A program made the translations under genes and the position numbers. Below are positions 25,682 through 33,904 of a stretch of DNA of 38,035 nucleotides, in pieces. The DNA is taken from assembly GCA_030018935.1 (NCBI GenBank), contig JASEGZ010000016.1, positions 1-38,035 of the forward strand, in the 5' to 3' direction. Below the pieces are notes generated by a model. That model was not told where the DNA came from and did no database searches. It saw only the letters and a program-made list of their open reading frames with translations. The stretch is from Syntrophales bacterium. Lineage in GTDB: Bacteria > Desulfobacterota > Syntrophia > Syntrophales > CG2-30-49-12. Numbering within the stretch: position 1 is the stretch's first letter; each line of letters starts with the position of its first letter.

Positions 25682-26254
25682 ATGCAACTTAAGGGGAGCA
25701 AGACAGAGAAAAATCTGCTGACCGCCTTTGCCGGTGAGTCGCAGGCGCGCAACCGCTACACCTACTTTGCCAGCCAGGCAAAGAAGGAAGGATTTGAGCA
25801 GATTGCCTTCATTTTCGAGGAGACGGCCAATCAGGAAAAGGAGCACGCCAAGAGGGTCTTCAAGCTCCTCGAAGGAGGGGATGTGGAGATAACGGCGGCT
25901 TTTCCTGCGGGGGTCATAGGAAAAACAGCGGAAAATCTCAAGGCTGCCGCGGCAGGGGAAAACCATGAATGGACGGACATGTACCCCTCATTTGCCAGAG
26001 TTGCCCGGGAGGAAGGTTTCAAGGATATCGCCTCGATATTCGAGGCGATTGCTGTGGCCGAAAAGCAACACGAGAAACGCTACCTTGACCTCTTGGCCAA
26101 TATTAAAGGAGGCACAGTGTTCAAAAAAGCCAAGCCTGTGGTCTGGCGCTGCCGAAATTGCGGCTATCTCCATGAGGGAACTGAGGCACCAGATAAATGT
26201 CCCGCCTGTGACCACCCCCAAGCTTACTTCGAACTCCTGGCCGAAAACTGGTAG
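25682..26254 (+). CDS. rbr: rubrerythrin
   Basis: A non-haem diiron peroxidase that protects anaerobes from hydrogen peroxide, reduced through its rubredoxin domain. Of 190 aa, the N-terminal ferritin-like four-helix domain shows [16 protein letters not shown] and [14 protein letters not shown] in the first half and [13 protein letters not shown] in the second. These carry the Glu and His ligands of the diiron site. The C-terminal rubredoxin-like domain has a CRNCGY pair and a [11 protein letters not shown] pair. ATG 25682 is preferred over the ATG two codons earlier because AAAAGGAGG sits 6 nt before it. A cut-off desulfoferrodoxin start follows 35 bp downstream, suggesting a former oxygen-defence operon. 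Confidence 0.96.
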   Translation: MQLKGSKTEKNLLTAFAGESQARNRYTYFASQAKKEGFEQIAFIFEETANQEKEHAKRVFKLLEGGDVEITAAFPAGVIGKTAENLKAAAAGENHEWTDMYPSFARVAREEGFKDIASIFEAIAVAEKQHEKRYLDLLANIKGGTVFKKAKPVVWRCRNCGYLHEGTEAPDKCPACDHPQAYFELLAENW

Positions 26255-26289
26255 GAGACACGACATCAAAACACACAAGGAGAAGGGCA

Positions 26290-26361
26290 ATGACAAAGAT
26301 ATTAGAGATTTACAAGTGTGAGATCTGCTTATCTACACCGCTCAATCTTGATCCAGGGTAA
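26290..26361 (+). pseudogene. 5' remnant of a desulfoferrodoxin/desulforedoxin gene
   Basis: ATG at 26290 (AAGGAGAAGGGCA upstream) opens a 23-codon frame starting MTKILEIYKCEIC, which matches the start of desulforedoxin-type domains (MTKxLEIYKCxxCGN). Homology stops right after the second cysteine. The next residues are unrelated and the frame ends at a TAA lying inside the terminal repeat of the element at 26357. The rest of a superoxide reductase gene is absent. The position directly after rubrerythrin is a known neighbourhood for desulfoferrodoxin, which supports the reading. Confidence 0.6.
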
Positions 26362-26480
26362 CTGTTCAGGTAGGCACAGAGGTACAATGCTTAGCTGTTT
26401 AATCAGGAAATTAAGCAGCAAATAGGCAAGACAACTTTGTGCCTCTCAAGCCTTTGCCCCTATTAACCTGAGTAGTTACC
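26357..26480. repeat. TIR-bounded octamer-array element behind rubrerythrin
   Basis: Ends are GGTAACTGTTCAGG (26357-26370) and CCTGAGTAGTTACC (26467-26480), matching as inverted repeats at 12 of 14 positions. The interior contains 8-bp units (for example TTTGTGCC, TCTCAAGC, CTTTGCCC) and the 36-bp word shared with 12242-12277. Its left terminus supplies the stop codon of the truncated desulfoferrodoxin. No flanking direct repeat is evident. Confidence 0.75.
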
Positions 26481-26561
26481 CTTAATACCAAGGATATTTT
26501 GAACGAGGAGAGGGAAAGAAAAACTCTGAAGGGTGAAGAATTTTAAAGAGGGGGGGGAAAT

Positions 26562-27347
26562 ATGTCTCATCATGTTGATCTTTCATTTCTGGATACGCCA
26601 GAGATTCTGAGTTTTATCTTTTATCCCCGGAGAGATTTTTATGTACCCGGGATAGGTAGCACCCATTTTATTGAGGTCGGGGAAAAAATCGAAATCGGCT
26701 GCAGGTTTTATTTAAAGGAAAGAGACTTCCCCTCCCTCCTCTATTTTCATGGTAATGGAGAAACAGTAGGGGATTACGAGTGGGTTGCACCTCTTTTCAA
26801 CCAACGGGGGATCAATCTTTTTGTGGTTGATTACCGGGGCTATGGATTGAGTAATGGCCATCCGACAATCACCGATTTGATCAGAGATGCCCACCCTATT
26901 TTTGCGGGATTTAAAGGAATAATGAAAAGAGAGGGTTGCAGGGAAAACCTTTTCCTGATGGGTCGTTCCCTGGGAAGCGTCCCCGTAATTGAGCTGGCCT
27001 ACCATTACCAGGATGAGATTAAAGGACTAATTATCGAAAGTGGCGGAGCTAATATCTTCTCTCGGCTCTTTGATCTCTTCGGCATCGAGGTTGAGGAATC
27101 TTTAAGGAGTAAATTGGAAGAGGCCTCTAATAAGGCAAAAATTCAACAGGTATACATTCCCACCTTAGTTATCCACGCCGAATTTGACACACTTGTACCC
27201 CTTCAGGAGGGTATAGAGCTCTATGAAAATTCTGGAGCTGAGGATAGAGAAATTTTTATTATCCCCGGCGCTGATCATAACAACTTGTGGCAGATTGGCG
27301 GAGACCAGTACTACCAGAAAATCGAAGGGTTTGTTAAGGCCCACTGA
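26562..27347 (+). CDS. alpha/beta hydrolase
   Basis: 261 aa, a cytoplasmic serine hydrolase of unknown substrate. An oxyanion-hole-like stretch LLYFHGNGETVGDYEWVAP is followed by VVDYRGYGLSNG, the nucleophile elbow GRSLGS near residue 131, an acidic residue in HAEFDTLVPLQ, and the catalytic histidine in IPGADHNN near the C-terminus. The full triad is therefore present. There is no signal peptide. Closest in style are the prolyl-oligopeptidase-like/BEM46-type hydrolases. ATG 26562 is preceded by AGAGGGGG. It lies 83 bp before polX on the same strand. Confidence 0.85.
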   Translation: MSHHVDLSFLDTPEILSFIFYPRRDFYVPGIGSTHFIEVGEKIEIGCRFYLKERDFPSLLYFHGNGETVGDYEWVAPLFNQRGINLFVVDYRGYGLSNGHPTITDLIRDAHPIFAGFKGIMKREGCRENLFLMGRSLGSVPVIELAYHYQDEIKGLIIESGGANIFSRLFDLFGIEVEESLRSKLEEASNKAKIQQVYIPTLVIHAEFDTLVPLQEGIELYENSGAEDREIFIIPGADHNNLWQIGGDQYYQKIEGFVKAH

Positions 27348-27430
27348 GGAAAGATCCCCTTCTGGGGAAAGTTACGGGATGACATTTTTATCCAGAAAGG
27401 GAAGTTTCACAGGATTAAATCAAAAAGATA

Positions 27431-29143
27431 ATGAAAAACAGGGAAGTTGCTGAATTATTATACAATATTGGAGAGCTTCTTGAACTTAAAGGAGAGAACC
27501 CTTTTAAAATCAGGGCCTACAGTAAAGCTGCACGGGCTGTGGAAAATCTGAGCGCAGATATTGAAGAGATACGGGCGAAGAAAGAACTCCAGACAATACA
27601 GGGTATAGGAGCCGCAATTGCTAAAAAGATCGATGAATATCTGAGAACGGGAAGGCTTGAATACTATGAGGAACTCAGTAATGAAATACCGCGGGGCCTT
27701 AAAGAACTGCTGAAAGTACCAGGGATTGGACCGAAGACTATTCAGATAGTTTATCAGGAGGTAGGCACCACTGATATGGATTCCCTGGAAAAAGCTGCGA
27801 AATCCCATAAATTGCAGGGACTTCCGGGGTTCGGAGAAACAAAGGAAGAGAATATAATTAAAGCTATTAAAAGGTACCGGGAGAGAAGCGGCAGAATCCC
27901 CCTGGGAAAAGCTTATTCGTTGGTAGAGGAGATCTTCCATTTTTTGCAATATTATCTCACTACGGGGAAATTGGTGCCTGCCGGGAGTATGAGACGAGGT
28001 AAAGATACGGTGGGAGACATAGATCTTCTGGCCATCCATGATAATCCTTTCGGTTTAATAAATGCCTTTGTAAGTATGCCGCCGGTAGCACAGGTGCTGG
28101 GAAAGGGAACAACGAAAGCTTCTATTGTCACAAAAGAGGGGGTACAGGTGGACTTGAGAATACTCGAAGCAAGATCGTTCGGCACATCCATTCAGTATTT
28201 TACCGGTTCAAAGGAACATAACGTTAAATTAAGAAACCTCGCCCAGCAGAGGGGTTACAAGCTAAGTGAATATGAACTTGAAGATGTGAACTCCGGTGAG
28301 AAAATCTATTGTCTTGAAGAAGAGGAGCTCTATCGCCGTCTTGGTCTTCAGTACATCCCTCCAGAACTCAGGGAGGATACCGGAGAGATAGAGGCCGCAT
28401 CGCAAGAATCACTTCCTGATCTTTTATCGCTTCAGGATTTAAGAGGGGATCTCCATGTCCACACCAACTGGAGCGATGGGAAAGACTCCATGGAAGATAT
28501 GACAAAAGCTGCAAAAAATAGGGGATACAGTTACATCGGCATCACCGACCATTCAAAGTCATTGGGCATAGCGAGAGGGCTATCGGAAGAGCGGCTCCTC
28601 AAACAAATTGATGAAATTCACGAATTGAATGATAAACTAGACGGTTTTACGGTATTTGCTGGGATCGAGGTGGATATAAGGGCCGACGCTACTCTCGATT
28701 TCCCGGATAAGATCCTTGAAAACTGTGACTTTGTAGTAGCGGCGGTGCATTCGGCTCAGCAGCAGGATGAACGTACCATGACAGGCCGTATAATAAAGGC
28801 TATGGAAAACCCCAATGTGGACATCCTGGCCCATCCGTCAGGCAGGTTGATAGGAGAACGGGAACCGTACCTGGTAGATATGGAGGCGGTTCTTGAGGCC
28901 GCCAGACGTACGGGAACGATACTTGAGATCAATGCATTTCCTGCTCGCCTGGATCTGATTGATGTGTATGTCCGCAGGGCTAAAGATACGGGTATCAGGA
29001 TTGCCATCGGTACCGATGCGCATTCGTCCGAACAGTTAGACCTTATGAGGTTCGGAGTTACAGTGGCACGACGGGGCTGGCTTGAGAAAAAAGATGTCAT
29101 TAACACCCTTGAGGTGGATAAACTGCAATTCAAGCAATCATAA
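27431..29143 (+). CDS. polX: DNA polymerase/3'-5' exonuclease PolX
   Basis: A family X DNA polymerase with a PHP exonuclease domain, used in base-excision-type repair. Of 570 aa, helix-hairpin-helix segments lie near residues 55-70 and 95-110 (KVPGIGPKT). The nucleotidyltransferase motif GSMRRGKDTVGDIDLL is at 185-200 with its metal aspartates, and the palm is followed by FTGSKEHN. The PHP domain starts near 338 with DLHVHTNWSDG and continues with GITDHSKS and a late GTDAHS. Both activities look intact. The stop overlaps the start of the next frame (TAATG at 29141), indicating translational coupling to the broken gene at 29143. Confidence 0.96.
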   Translation: MKNREVAELLYNIGELLELKGENPFKIRAYSKAARAVENLSADIEEIRAKKELQTIQGIGAAIAKKIDEYLRTGRLEYYEELSNEIPRGLKELLKVPGIGPKTIQIVYQEVGTTDMDSLEKAAKSHKLQGLPGFGETKEENIIKAIKRYRERSGRIPLGKAYSLVEEIFHFLQYYLTTGKLVPAGSMRRGKDTVGDIDLLAIHDNPFGLINAFVSMPPVAQVLGKGTTKASIVTKEGVQVDLRILEARSFGTSIQYFTGSKEHNVKLRNLAQQRGYKLSEYELEDVNSGEKIYCLEEEELYRRLGLQYIPPELREDTGEIEAASQESLPDLLSLQDLRGDLHVHTNWSDGKDSMEDMTKAAKNRGYSYIGITDHSKSLGIARGLSEERLLKQIDEIHELNDKLDGFTVFAGIEVDIRADATLDFPDKILENCDFVVAAVHSAQQQDERTMTGRIIKAMENPNVDILAHPSGRLIGEREPYLVDMEAVLEAARRTGTILEINAFPARLDLIDVYVRRAKDTGIRIAIGTDAHSSEQLDLMRFGVTVARRGWLEKKDVINTLEVDKLQFKQS

Positions 29144-29539
29144 TGGGCAAAAAGGAAGCCATGGGGCAGCTTATTGAGCTTATTGAAAGGTGGGGAGGCA
29201 GATTTTCTGCCGACCTCGGTATTGACTTGGAATCAGGCAATGCGGAGGAGGTATTTAAATGGTTTCTCGCTTCGATTCTTTTCGGCGCAAGGATCAACCG
29301 AGAACATATTCCTCCGAGAACTCAGAGAAATATGGAGCAAGGCTGACCCCCTACCATCCCCTCTAGTGGTAGAAGCCGCCCGGAACCTGGGACTTACTGG
29401 ATTTAAGGAAAAGGAGGATGCGGAAGGGAGAAGGAAAATACTGATTGATCTTAAACGGATTTGGAAAAAGGAAAAACTCCCCTATCGTTTTTCCGACTTC
29501 GAAGCTGCCCTGGTCAAATTCGGGATTGAGCAGCGGTGA
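29143..29539 (+). pseudogene. frameshifted small gene coupled to polX
   Basis: The first frame runs from ATG 29143 and reads GIDLESGNAEEVFKWFLASI, then LFGARIN, before stopping at a TGA near 29343. The second frame, from about 29311, continues smoothly with LRELREIWSKADPLPSPLVV and ends FGIEQR at 29539. Joining them needs a +1 shift around 29310, giving about 131 aa. I do not recognise the family with confidence; the FKWFLASILFGARI phrase recalls helix-hairpin-helix repair-type proteins. A sequencing error, a real inactivation or programmed frameshifting are all possible. I see no slippery heptamer or pseudoknot. Confidence 0.6.
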
Positions 29540-29576
29540 AAGAGGCACAGATAGCCCTCGGCAACAAGCTTCCCTC

Positions 29577-29780
29577 TTATACCCTGTCTTTATAAATAGA
29601 GATAAACCGCTTGAGAGAACGATCAAAAGTCTTTTCAACTTCGGGAGGGAAAACGCATGCCGGCAATTGTTTCATCTTCCAGTGGTATGATAAACACTCA
29701 CAGCACTTTCCCTTTCTATCGCATGTCTTATAAGTGCAATTGCATCGTTCTAAGTTAGCTTTTAGATTCTGGCATTCCAT
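29577..29780 (-). CDS. small cysteine-rich protein, DUF6485-like
   Basis: 67 aa with cysteines arranged as MECxN, then CNCTYKTC and KGKCCECLSYH, followed by LPACVFPPEVEKTFDRS. This pattern is that of the small DUF6485 proteins of anaerobic bacteria, probably metal- or cluster-binding; no function is known to me. ATG at 29778-29780 has AGGGAG about 6 nt upstream. The inverted repeat of a MITE-like element begins 15 bp before the start codon, so the transcript leader must come from or cross that element. It converges with the frameshifted gene at 29143. Confidence 0.85.
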   Translation of the reverse strand: MECQNLKANLERCNCTYKTCDRKGKCCECLSYHWKMKQLPACVFPPEVEKTFDRSLKRFISIYKDRV

Positions 29781-29795
29781 CTCTTACTCCCTTTA

Positions 29796-29936
29796 TATAG
29801 AGGTAATTGCAAAAGTTTTGAAATTAAAATGTAGCCGCAAACTTTAGTTTGCGTGTTTTCTTTGTTTTCAATATGTTACAAAACGCAGGCTAAAGCCTGC
29901 GGCTACCAGAATTGGACTTTTGCAAGAGTCTCTATA
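29796..29936. mobile_element. complete 141-bp MITE-like foldback element
   Basis: The outer inverted repeats begin TATAGAG and share TTGCAAAAGT (17 of 21 positions match, 29796-29816 against 29916-29936). Inner arms also pair: GTAGCCGCAAACTTTAGTTTGC on the left against GCAGGCTAAAGCCTGC followed by GGCTAC on the right. Each arm is itself a short palindrome, so the whole folds into a cruciform-like hairpin. The right arm recurs at 1-72 and a decayed core at 20152-20174. It encodes no protein; a transposase would have to act in trans. Confidence 0.8.
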
Positions 29937-29969
29937 GTGAAAGTCATAAATAAGTTGACATAAATCAAA

Positions 29970-30068
29970 CTCTAAATTCTAATATCTAAATCCTAAACAA
30001 ATCCAAAATTCGAATGACTAAAATGTTTGGAACATTTGAATTTAGGGTTTCGGATTGCTGAACGCTTA
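29970..30068. repeat. heptamer-array element fragment with TAAGC terminus, behind pgsA
   Basis: The right end is CTGAACGCTTA (reverse complement TAAGCGTTCAG), the same terminus as 934-1073 and 23131. The interior has 7-bp units such as CTCTAAA, TTCTAAT, ATCTAAA and TCCTAAA. The right end falls 8 bp beyond the pgsA stop codon. No matching left end is found; the complete element at 29796-29936 lies just to the left and may have replaced it. Confidence 0.65.
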
Positions 30069-30076
30069 CCAAATTT

Positions 30077-30619
30077 TTATGGCATGTGGTTATTGATGAA
30101 CTTGACTCCCCTCGCTATGTAATTTAATCCGGAGATAATGGTAAACAGGGCTGTAAGCCAATACAGAAGCATAACCCACTTATAATCAAAGCTTCCCGGA
30201 AGGCACTTAAATGAAAGGGCAAAAAATACTGTAAGGATCTGCAAAACTGTTGTAACCTTACTGACAAAAGCCGGACGAATTTCAAAAGAGATCGCCATCA
30301 TAGAGAGAATAGAAACACCGAGCAGAATAATAAAATCTCTGCTGATGACGATGACTGTAAGCCAGCCGGGAATGATATCCATGATAGATAGAGCCAAAAA
30401 GCAACTTACAAGCAGGGCCTTATCCGCTATCGGATCGAGATACGAACCGATGATGGTTCGCTGATTTAATACACGGGCCAGAAATCCATCGAGGGCATCT
30501 GTTATTCCCGAGACGGTAATAAAAATAAGGGCTTTTAAAAAGGATCCCTGGATGAGAAAGATAACCACTACCGGTACAAGAATTATCCTCAAAAGCGACA
30601 AAAAATTGGGTATGTTCAT
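30077..30619 (-). CDS. pgsA: CDP-diacylglycerol-glycerol-3-phosphate 3-phosphatidyltransferase
   Basis: Makes phosphatidylglycerol phosphate from CDP-diacylglycerol (the CdsA product) at the membrane. The 180-aa protein has several membrane helices. It carries the CDP-alcohol phosphotransferase motif DGFLARVLNQRTIIGSYLDP followed by IADK (D-G-x2-A-R-x8-G-x3-D-x3-D). Length is typical. The start MNIPNFLSLLRI is the usual PgsA opening. It is 77 bp downstream of the FecR gene on the same strand. Other phosphotransferases of this family cannot be excluded entirely. Confidence 0.92.
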   Translation of the reverse strand: MNIPNFLSLLRIILVPVVVIFLIQGSFLKALIFITVSGITDALDGFLARVLNQRTIIGSYLDPIADKALLVSCFLALSIMDIIPGWLTVIVISRDFIILLGVSILSMMAISFEIRPAFVSKVTTVLQILTVFFALSFKCLPGSFDYKWVMLLYWLTALFTIISGLNYIARGVKFINNHMP

Positions 30620-30696
30620 GGATCAATTATTCTGACACATAATGGTAATGCGCATTTAATATTCCACATTTACCACCATAAACTCAACCCTGCGCC

Positions 30697-31470
30697 TTAT
30701 TGTTGTCTGGCCTGGTTGTCTCTCAACCTGTTCCAGTCAACCCACTCGTCCCGGTCTTCCGCTTCGGTAAAGTCTCGTGGTTTCTCCGCCGTCCCATCTC
30801 CCCTGATTACGATCTGTTGCATCGCCTTGATGATAAATGTCCACTCCTCCATGCTGACCTTTGTAGGCCCGGGAATCCGCTTTGGTCCAGCAATTTTCTC
30901 TGGAGGGCCAACCTTCTTCGGGGGTTCTAATATCTTCCCACCACCACTTACATAGACCGTCCCATCATAGACCCTGACCAGTGCTGATTTATTTTCATTG
31001 ACGTTCATGCGATAAATGGTCCCCCTGACACCAGCCACGGCATTCTCGCAGGACAGTGCAAAACTACTATTTCCTCTGAAGACACCGCTCACGTTAGCCC
31101 ATGTCCTGCCGACGGCCACATGAATCTTAACGTTTTTCGGTTTTGACTCATCACCGTAGTCAATCTGAAAAATTTTAAACCGGGAATCGTCTGCGAAACG
31201 AACATAGGAATTGTCGGGCAGTACAAGCTCCAGTCTCGACTCAGACCCGGTACTGACCTCATCACCTCCACGAAGCGCATCTTTAACCTTCAGGGGACGC
31301 CATTGTTTTTCCCCTTCCGGAAGGACCTGTACCGACCCGGCAAGGAAGTTCACCTTTGCTTCACCCTTTCCGATCCTCAATGTCATTACTCTTTTCGCTT
31401 CCGCCTGATGCGCACCAACTAAAACACAAACCGAGAGAAATGAAAAAACAAAAAAGATTATCTTCTTCAT
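30697..31470 (-). CDS. FecR domain-containing secreted protein
   Basis: 257 aa with a clear signal peptide (basic MKK, a hydrophobic stretch, cleavage near HQAEA, residue 25). The mature part has the FecR-type beta-rich domain: VLPEGEKQWRPLKVKDALRG, DEVSTGSESRLELVLPDNS, FRGNSSFALSCENAVAGVRG and LVRVYDGTVYV. The C-terminal segment is proline- and lysine-rich with short repeats around PKKVGPPEKI. Unlike the FecR of iron-sensing anti-sigma pairs it lacks a cytoplasmic domain and there is no sigma factor nearby, so a periplasmic or cell-envelope structural role is likelier. GGAGG precedes the start. Confidence 0.85.
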   Translation of the reverse strand: MKKIIFFVFSFLSVCVLVGAHQAEAKRVMTLRIGKGEAKVNFLAGSVQVLPEGEKQWRPLKVKDALRGGDEVSTGSESRLELVLPDNSYVRFADDSRFKIFQIDYGDESKPKNVKIHVAVGRTWANVSGVFRGNSSFALSCENAVAGVRGTIYRMNVNENKSALVRVYDGTVYVSGGGKILEPPKKVGPPEKIAGPKRIPGPTKVSMEEWTFIIKAMQQIVIRGDGTAEKPRDFTEAEDRDEWVDWNRLRDNQARQQ

Positions 31471-31547
31471 CTCGCGCCTCCACCATTCAGACAGGACATT
31501 AACTTACAAAATAAACCAAATTTTTGCATACTTGAATTTTTGTAACG

Positions 31548-32150
31548 CTATCCCAGGGAATCAGGACCATCAGGAAGGGTTTTCAGGGCCCTGTCCACAA
31601 TTTCCTGAATCGCCGGTTCGTATACCTGGCATGACTTCATTTCAAGGTCTTTCCGGGAAAAACCATAATTCCTTCTGACAGTTCGATACCGTGCCTGCCA
31701 GAGCGTTTCGCCAGTTTCTGCACTCCGCAGTTCAAAGTTAACAGAGATGACAGTAGAGGCCCAAACATAGGAATAAGAAGTCCTGCACTCATTCAGGGTG
31801 CAATACATCACAGCATCTATATTCAGCAGCTCACCCACGACCTTCGGAGAGACGTTTCCTCTTTTAGAGCCACTATTTTTTTTATGGACTTTAGAGAGTT
31901 TTTCTTCAATCACATCAAAGGGGATCTTTGGATAACCCTTAAAATACAGTTCGCAGAGGACCTTTTCTCGCAGCATCTGGCCTGCCCTTTCATTGCCTGC
32001 TTTATTATCCACAGACAATACGGCGACGAGCCTGGTACCCGTTTTACTATAGTTAGGAATGACCATGTGAGGTATTTTCGATCCACATCCTGCCCAAAAA
32101 GACAACGCTGACAACAATAAAAACAGTCGTACAAATTTGCACACTATCAC
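31548..32150 (-). CDS. putative lipoprotein, GNA1162/DUF799-like
   Basis: 200 aa. The N-terminus is a lipoprotein signal peptide with lipobox SFWAGC (lipidated Cys at about residue 22). The mature part has the features of the GNA1162/DUF799 family: LREKVLCELYFKGYPKIP, then LLNIDAVMYCTLNECRTSYS and LRSAETGETLWQARY. The function is unknown; such lipoproteins often sit beside outer-membrane or envelope genes. It precedes the FecR gene by 77 bp on the same strand, suggesting a joint envelope unit. Confidence 0.75.
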   Translation of the reverse strand: MIVCKFVRLFLLLSALSFWAGCGSKIPHMVIPNYSKTGTRLVAVLSVDNKAGNERAGQMLREKVLCELYFKGYPKIPFDVIEEKLSKVHKKNSGSKRGNVSPKVVGELLNIDAVMYCTLNECRTSYSYVWASTVISVNFELRSAETGETLWQARYRTVRRNYGFSRKDLEMKSCQVYEPAIQEIVDRALKTLPDGPDSLG

Positions 32151-32218
32151 TGAATTCCCTGACTTGAAGGAGTTACTTCGCTACAATTTTCATCAGACCA
32201 TCTCTTCCTATCCCTGTA

Positions 32219-32581
32219 CTATCTTCCATAATCATCGTCTTTTTTCAATTTCTCAATCTCTTCCCTTATTACCCGTTCAGCTATCTCCGGTATGATCTCC
32301 CGGGCAATCTTTTCCGCAATGTGAGAAACCCTTTCCACAATCTCCTCATTCAAACCCGAATAAAGGGAAGTTACCCCGGATCCCTCCTCCACAACATCCA
32401 CGAGGTCAAATATCTTATCACCTGATCTTAATAATCGCCCACCTATGATCCTGCCTTTATCCCCGTCACTACCAATATCTCTGCCACGCACCTCATCAGC
32501 AGGTATCGTAATATCTGCACTAGTATTTTCCACCTTTCTCTCACTCATATCTATGAGGTTATTCCCATCAATGGGAGGCAA
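32219..32581 (-). CDS. hypothetical protein with amphipathic C-terminal helix
   Basis: 120 aa, not assigned to a family. The N-terminal half is acidic and polar (PADEVRGRDIGSDGDKGRII). The C-terminal half is a long amphipathic helix with EIIPEIAERVIREEIEKLKK. Very similar helical tails are known to me from the ends of deltaproteobacterial response-regulator-like proteins, but no receiver domain is present. The start is uncertain: TTG 32579-32581 has GAGGG upstream, while ATG 32546-32548 (109 aa) has none. It lies between rsmI and the lipoprotein gene on one strand. Confidence 0.65.
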   Translation of the reverse strand: MPPIDGNNLIDMSERKVENTSADITIPADEVRGRDIGSDGDKGRIIGGRLLRSGDKIFDLVDVVEEGSGVTSLYSGLNEEIVERVSHIAEKIAREIIPEIAERVIREEIEKLKKDDDYGR

Positions 32582-32656
32582 AGTTTTCTACCCTCAGGCC
32601 GGGAATTTCCAAAATTTGGTGATGCGCAGCAGAGTTATCACACCTCTATAAACAGT

Positions 32657-33526
32657 TCAAGGAAATATTGGTTCTTTACCTTTAGCTTTAACCACCTCCC
32701 GGTATACCCTCTTTCTTGACACTCCCATTTCGAAGACGATCGTATCTATGATGTCACGCTGTGTGAGATCTGTATTCTCATGCAGTTGCTTGAATCGGGC
32801 GCGGATCTCGTCATCGGAACATGGCGACTTTTCCTTTCCTGCGATGAGCAGCGTCACTTCTCCCTTGACAACTCTATCCTGCAATAAGCTGATTACTTCA
32901 CCAACACGACCTCGCAATATTTCCTCAAAGACCTTGGTCAACTCCCTCGAGACGACGATTTTCCTGTCTCCCATAATCTCTTCCACATCGCGCAGTGTTG
33001 ACAGCAATCTTTTGGGAGACTCATAAAAGACCAGAGTCCTCGTCTCATCCCTCAGGGACATGAGAAATTGCCTTCGTTTGACAGGTCTTGAAGGCAAAAA
33101 CCCGTCGAACACAAAACTATTCATTGGCAAGCCGGAGACACTCAGCGCGGTGATAACGGCCGACACACCGGGAATGGGAACAACCCTGATGGCGTTCACA
33201 AGCGCCTGATTGATCAATACATATCCCGGGTCTGATATCCCTGGTGTCCCTGCATCTGACACATAGGCCACATCCATTCCCTCATTCATTTTAGAAATTA
33301 AAAAACTGCTTTTTCTGCCTTCATTTTGATCGTAAAGGCTGGTCAGGGGGGTATGGATTTCATGGGCATGCAAAAGCTTTTTAGTCCTCCGGGTATCCTC
33401 AGCGGCTATAAGTTGGACTTCCCTGAGAATCCTTATTGCCCGCAGGGTAATGTCCTCCAGGTTCCCGATGGGGGTCGCCACCACATACAAGGTACCTTTC
33501 CGTGGAGCCTTATCTGTTGCCTGCAT
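32657..33526 (-). CDS. rsmI: 16S rRNA (cytidine(1402)-2'-O)-methyltransferase
   Basis: Methylates the ribose of C1402 in 16S rRNA using S-adenosylmethionine. Of 289 aa, the N-terminal tetrapyrrole-methylase-fold domain has GTLYVVATPIGNLEDITLRA, AEDTRRTKKLL, YVSDAGTPGISDPGY and PIPGVSAVITALSVSGLP, all diagnostic. The C-terminal region has RTLVFYESPKRLL and ends with a helix-turn-helix-like segment (TQRDIIDTIVFEMGVSRKRVYREV). ATG at 33524-33526 has GAGGTGAG close upstream. The gene starts an apparent minus-strand run toward pgsA. Confidence 0.96.
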   Translation of the reverse strand: MQATDKAPRKGTLYVVATPIGNLEDITLRAIRILREVQLIAAEDTRRTKKLLHAHEIHTPLTSLYDQNEGRKSSFLISKMNEGMDVAYVSDAGTPGISDPGYVLINQALVNAIRVVPIPGVSAVITALSVSGLPMNSFVFDGFLPSRPVKRRQFLMSLRDETRTLVFYESPKRLLSTLRDVEEIMGDRKIVVSRELTKVFEEILRGRVGEVISLLQDRVVKGEVTLLIAGKEKSPCSDDEIRARFKQLHENTDLTQRDIIDTIVFEMGVSRKRVYREVVKAKGKEPIFP

Positions 33527-33678
33527 AAGCTCACCTCAGAGACCGCATGACCACCTGTCCAGGGGAACTACGATTTTTATTGACATATAGATATTTTTTA
33601 TATTTAAATTCTGTAACAGAAATGCAAAAAAATTACTACAAAAACAAATACCCTTGTCTTCTGTCATAGCGAGAGAGA

Positions 33679-33900
33679 GCTTTGCGAGACTGAAAATTGG
33701 CTTCAGAAAGGGTGAATTCACAGATTCAGCGTAGCTAATGCAAGATTTTTTCGCAACCATTCTTTGCGAAGCGAAACGTCCACAAAGGCAAATGTTTGAG
33801 TGCGCAGCGCGAGTTGTTGCCTTTGCAGTGGAGTAAGCGTTAGAATGGTCGAAAAAAGATTTTGAACCATTTCGAAGACAATTTTCAAAGGTCTCGCAAG
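33679..33900. repeat. large imperfect foldback (inverted-repeat) element
   Basis: Outer arms pair: left TTTGCGAGACTGAAAATTGG (33681 onward) with the right arm ending GTCTCGCAAG at 33900. Inner arms pair too: left AAGATTTTTTCGCAACCATT against right AATGGTCGAAAAAAGATTTT, then CACAAAGGCAA against TTGCCTTTGCAG around a loop near 33792-33815. The left arm carries about 27 unpaired extra bases. The right end lies five bases before the truncated UDP-glucose dehydrogenase frame. The rest of the 33527-33904 spacer is AT-rich and I see no gene in it. Confidence 0.75.
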
Positions 33901-33904
33901 AACA

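Noticed and set aside
27352-27372. TCCCCTTCTGGGGA hairpin after the alpha/beta hydrolase as terminator
   Set aside because: Only a 5-bp stem and no following T run.
29300-29345. Programmed +1 frameshift in the gene after polX
   Set aside because: No slippery codon, internal ribosome-site-like stimulator or downstream pseudoknot could be recognised, so it is listed as a broken gene instead.
33541-33678. Missing N-terminal part of UDP-glucose dehydrogenase upstream of the repeat
   Set aside because: No frame in this AT-rich stretch encodes a glycine-rich nucleotide-binding motif; the domain is absent from the window.
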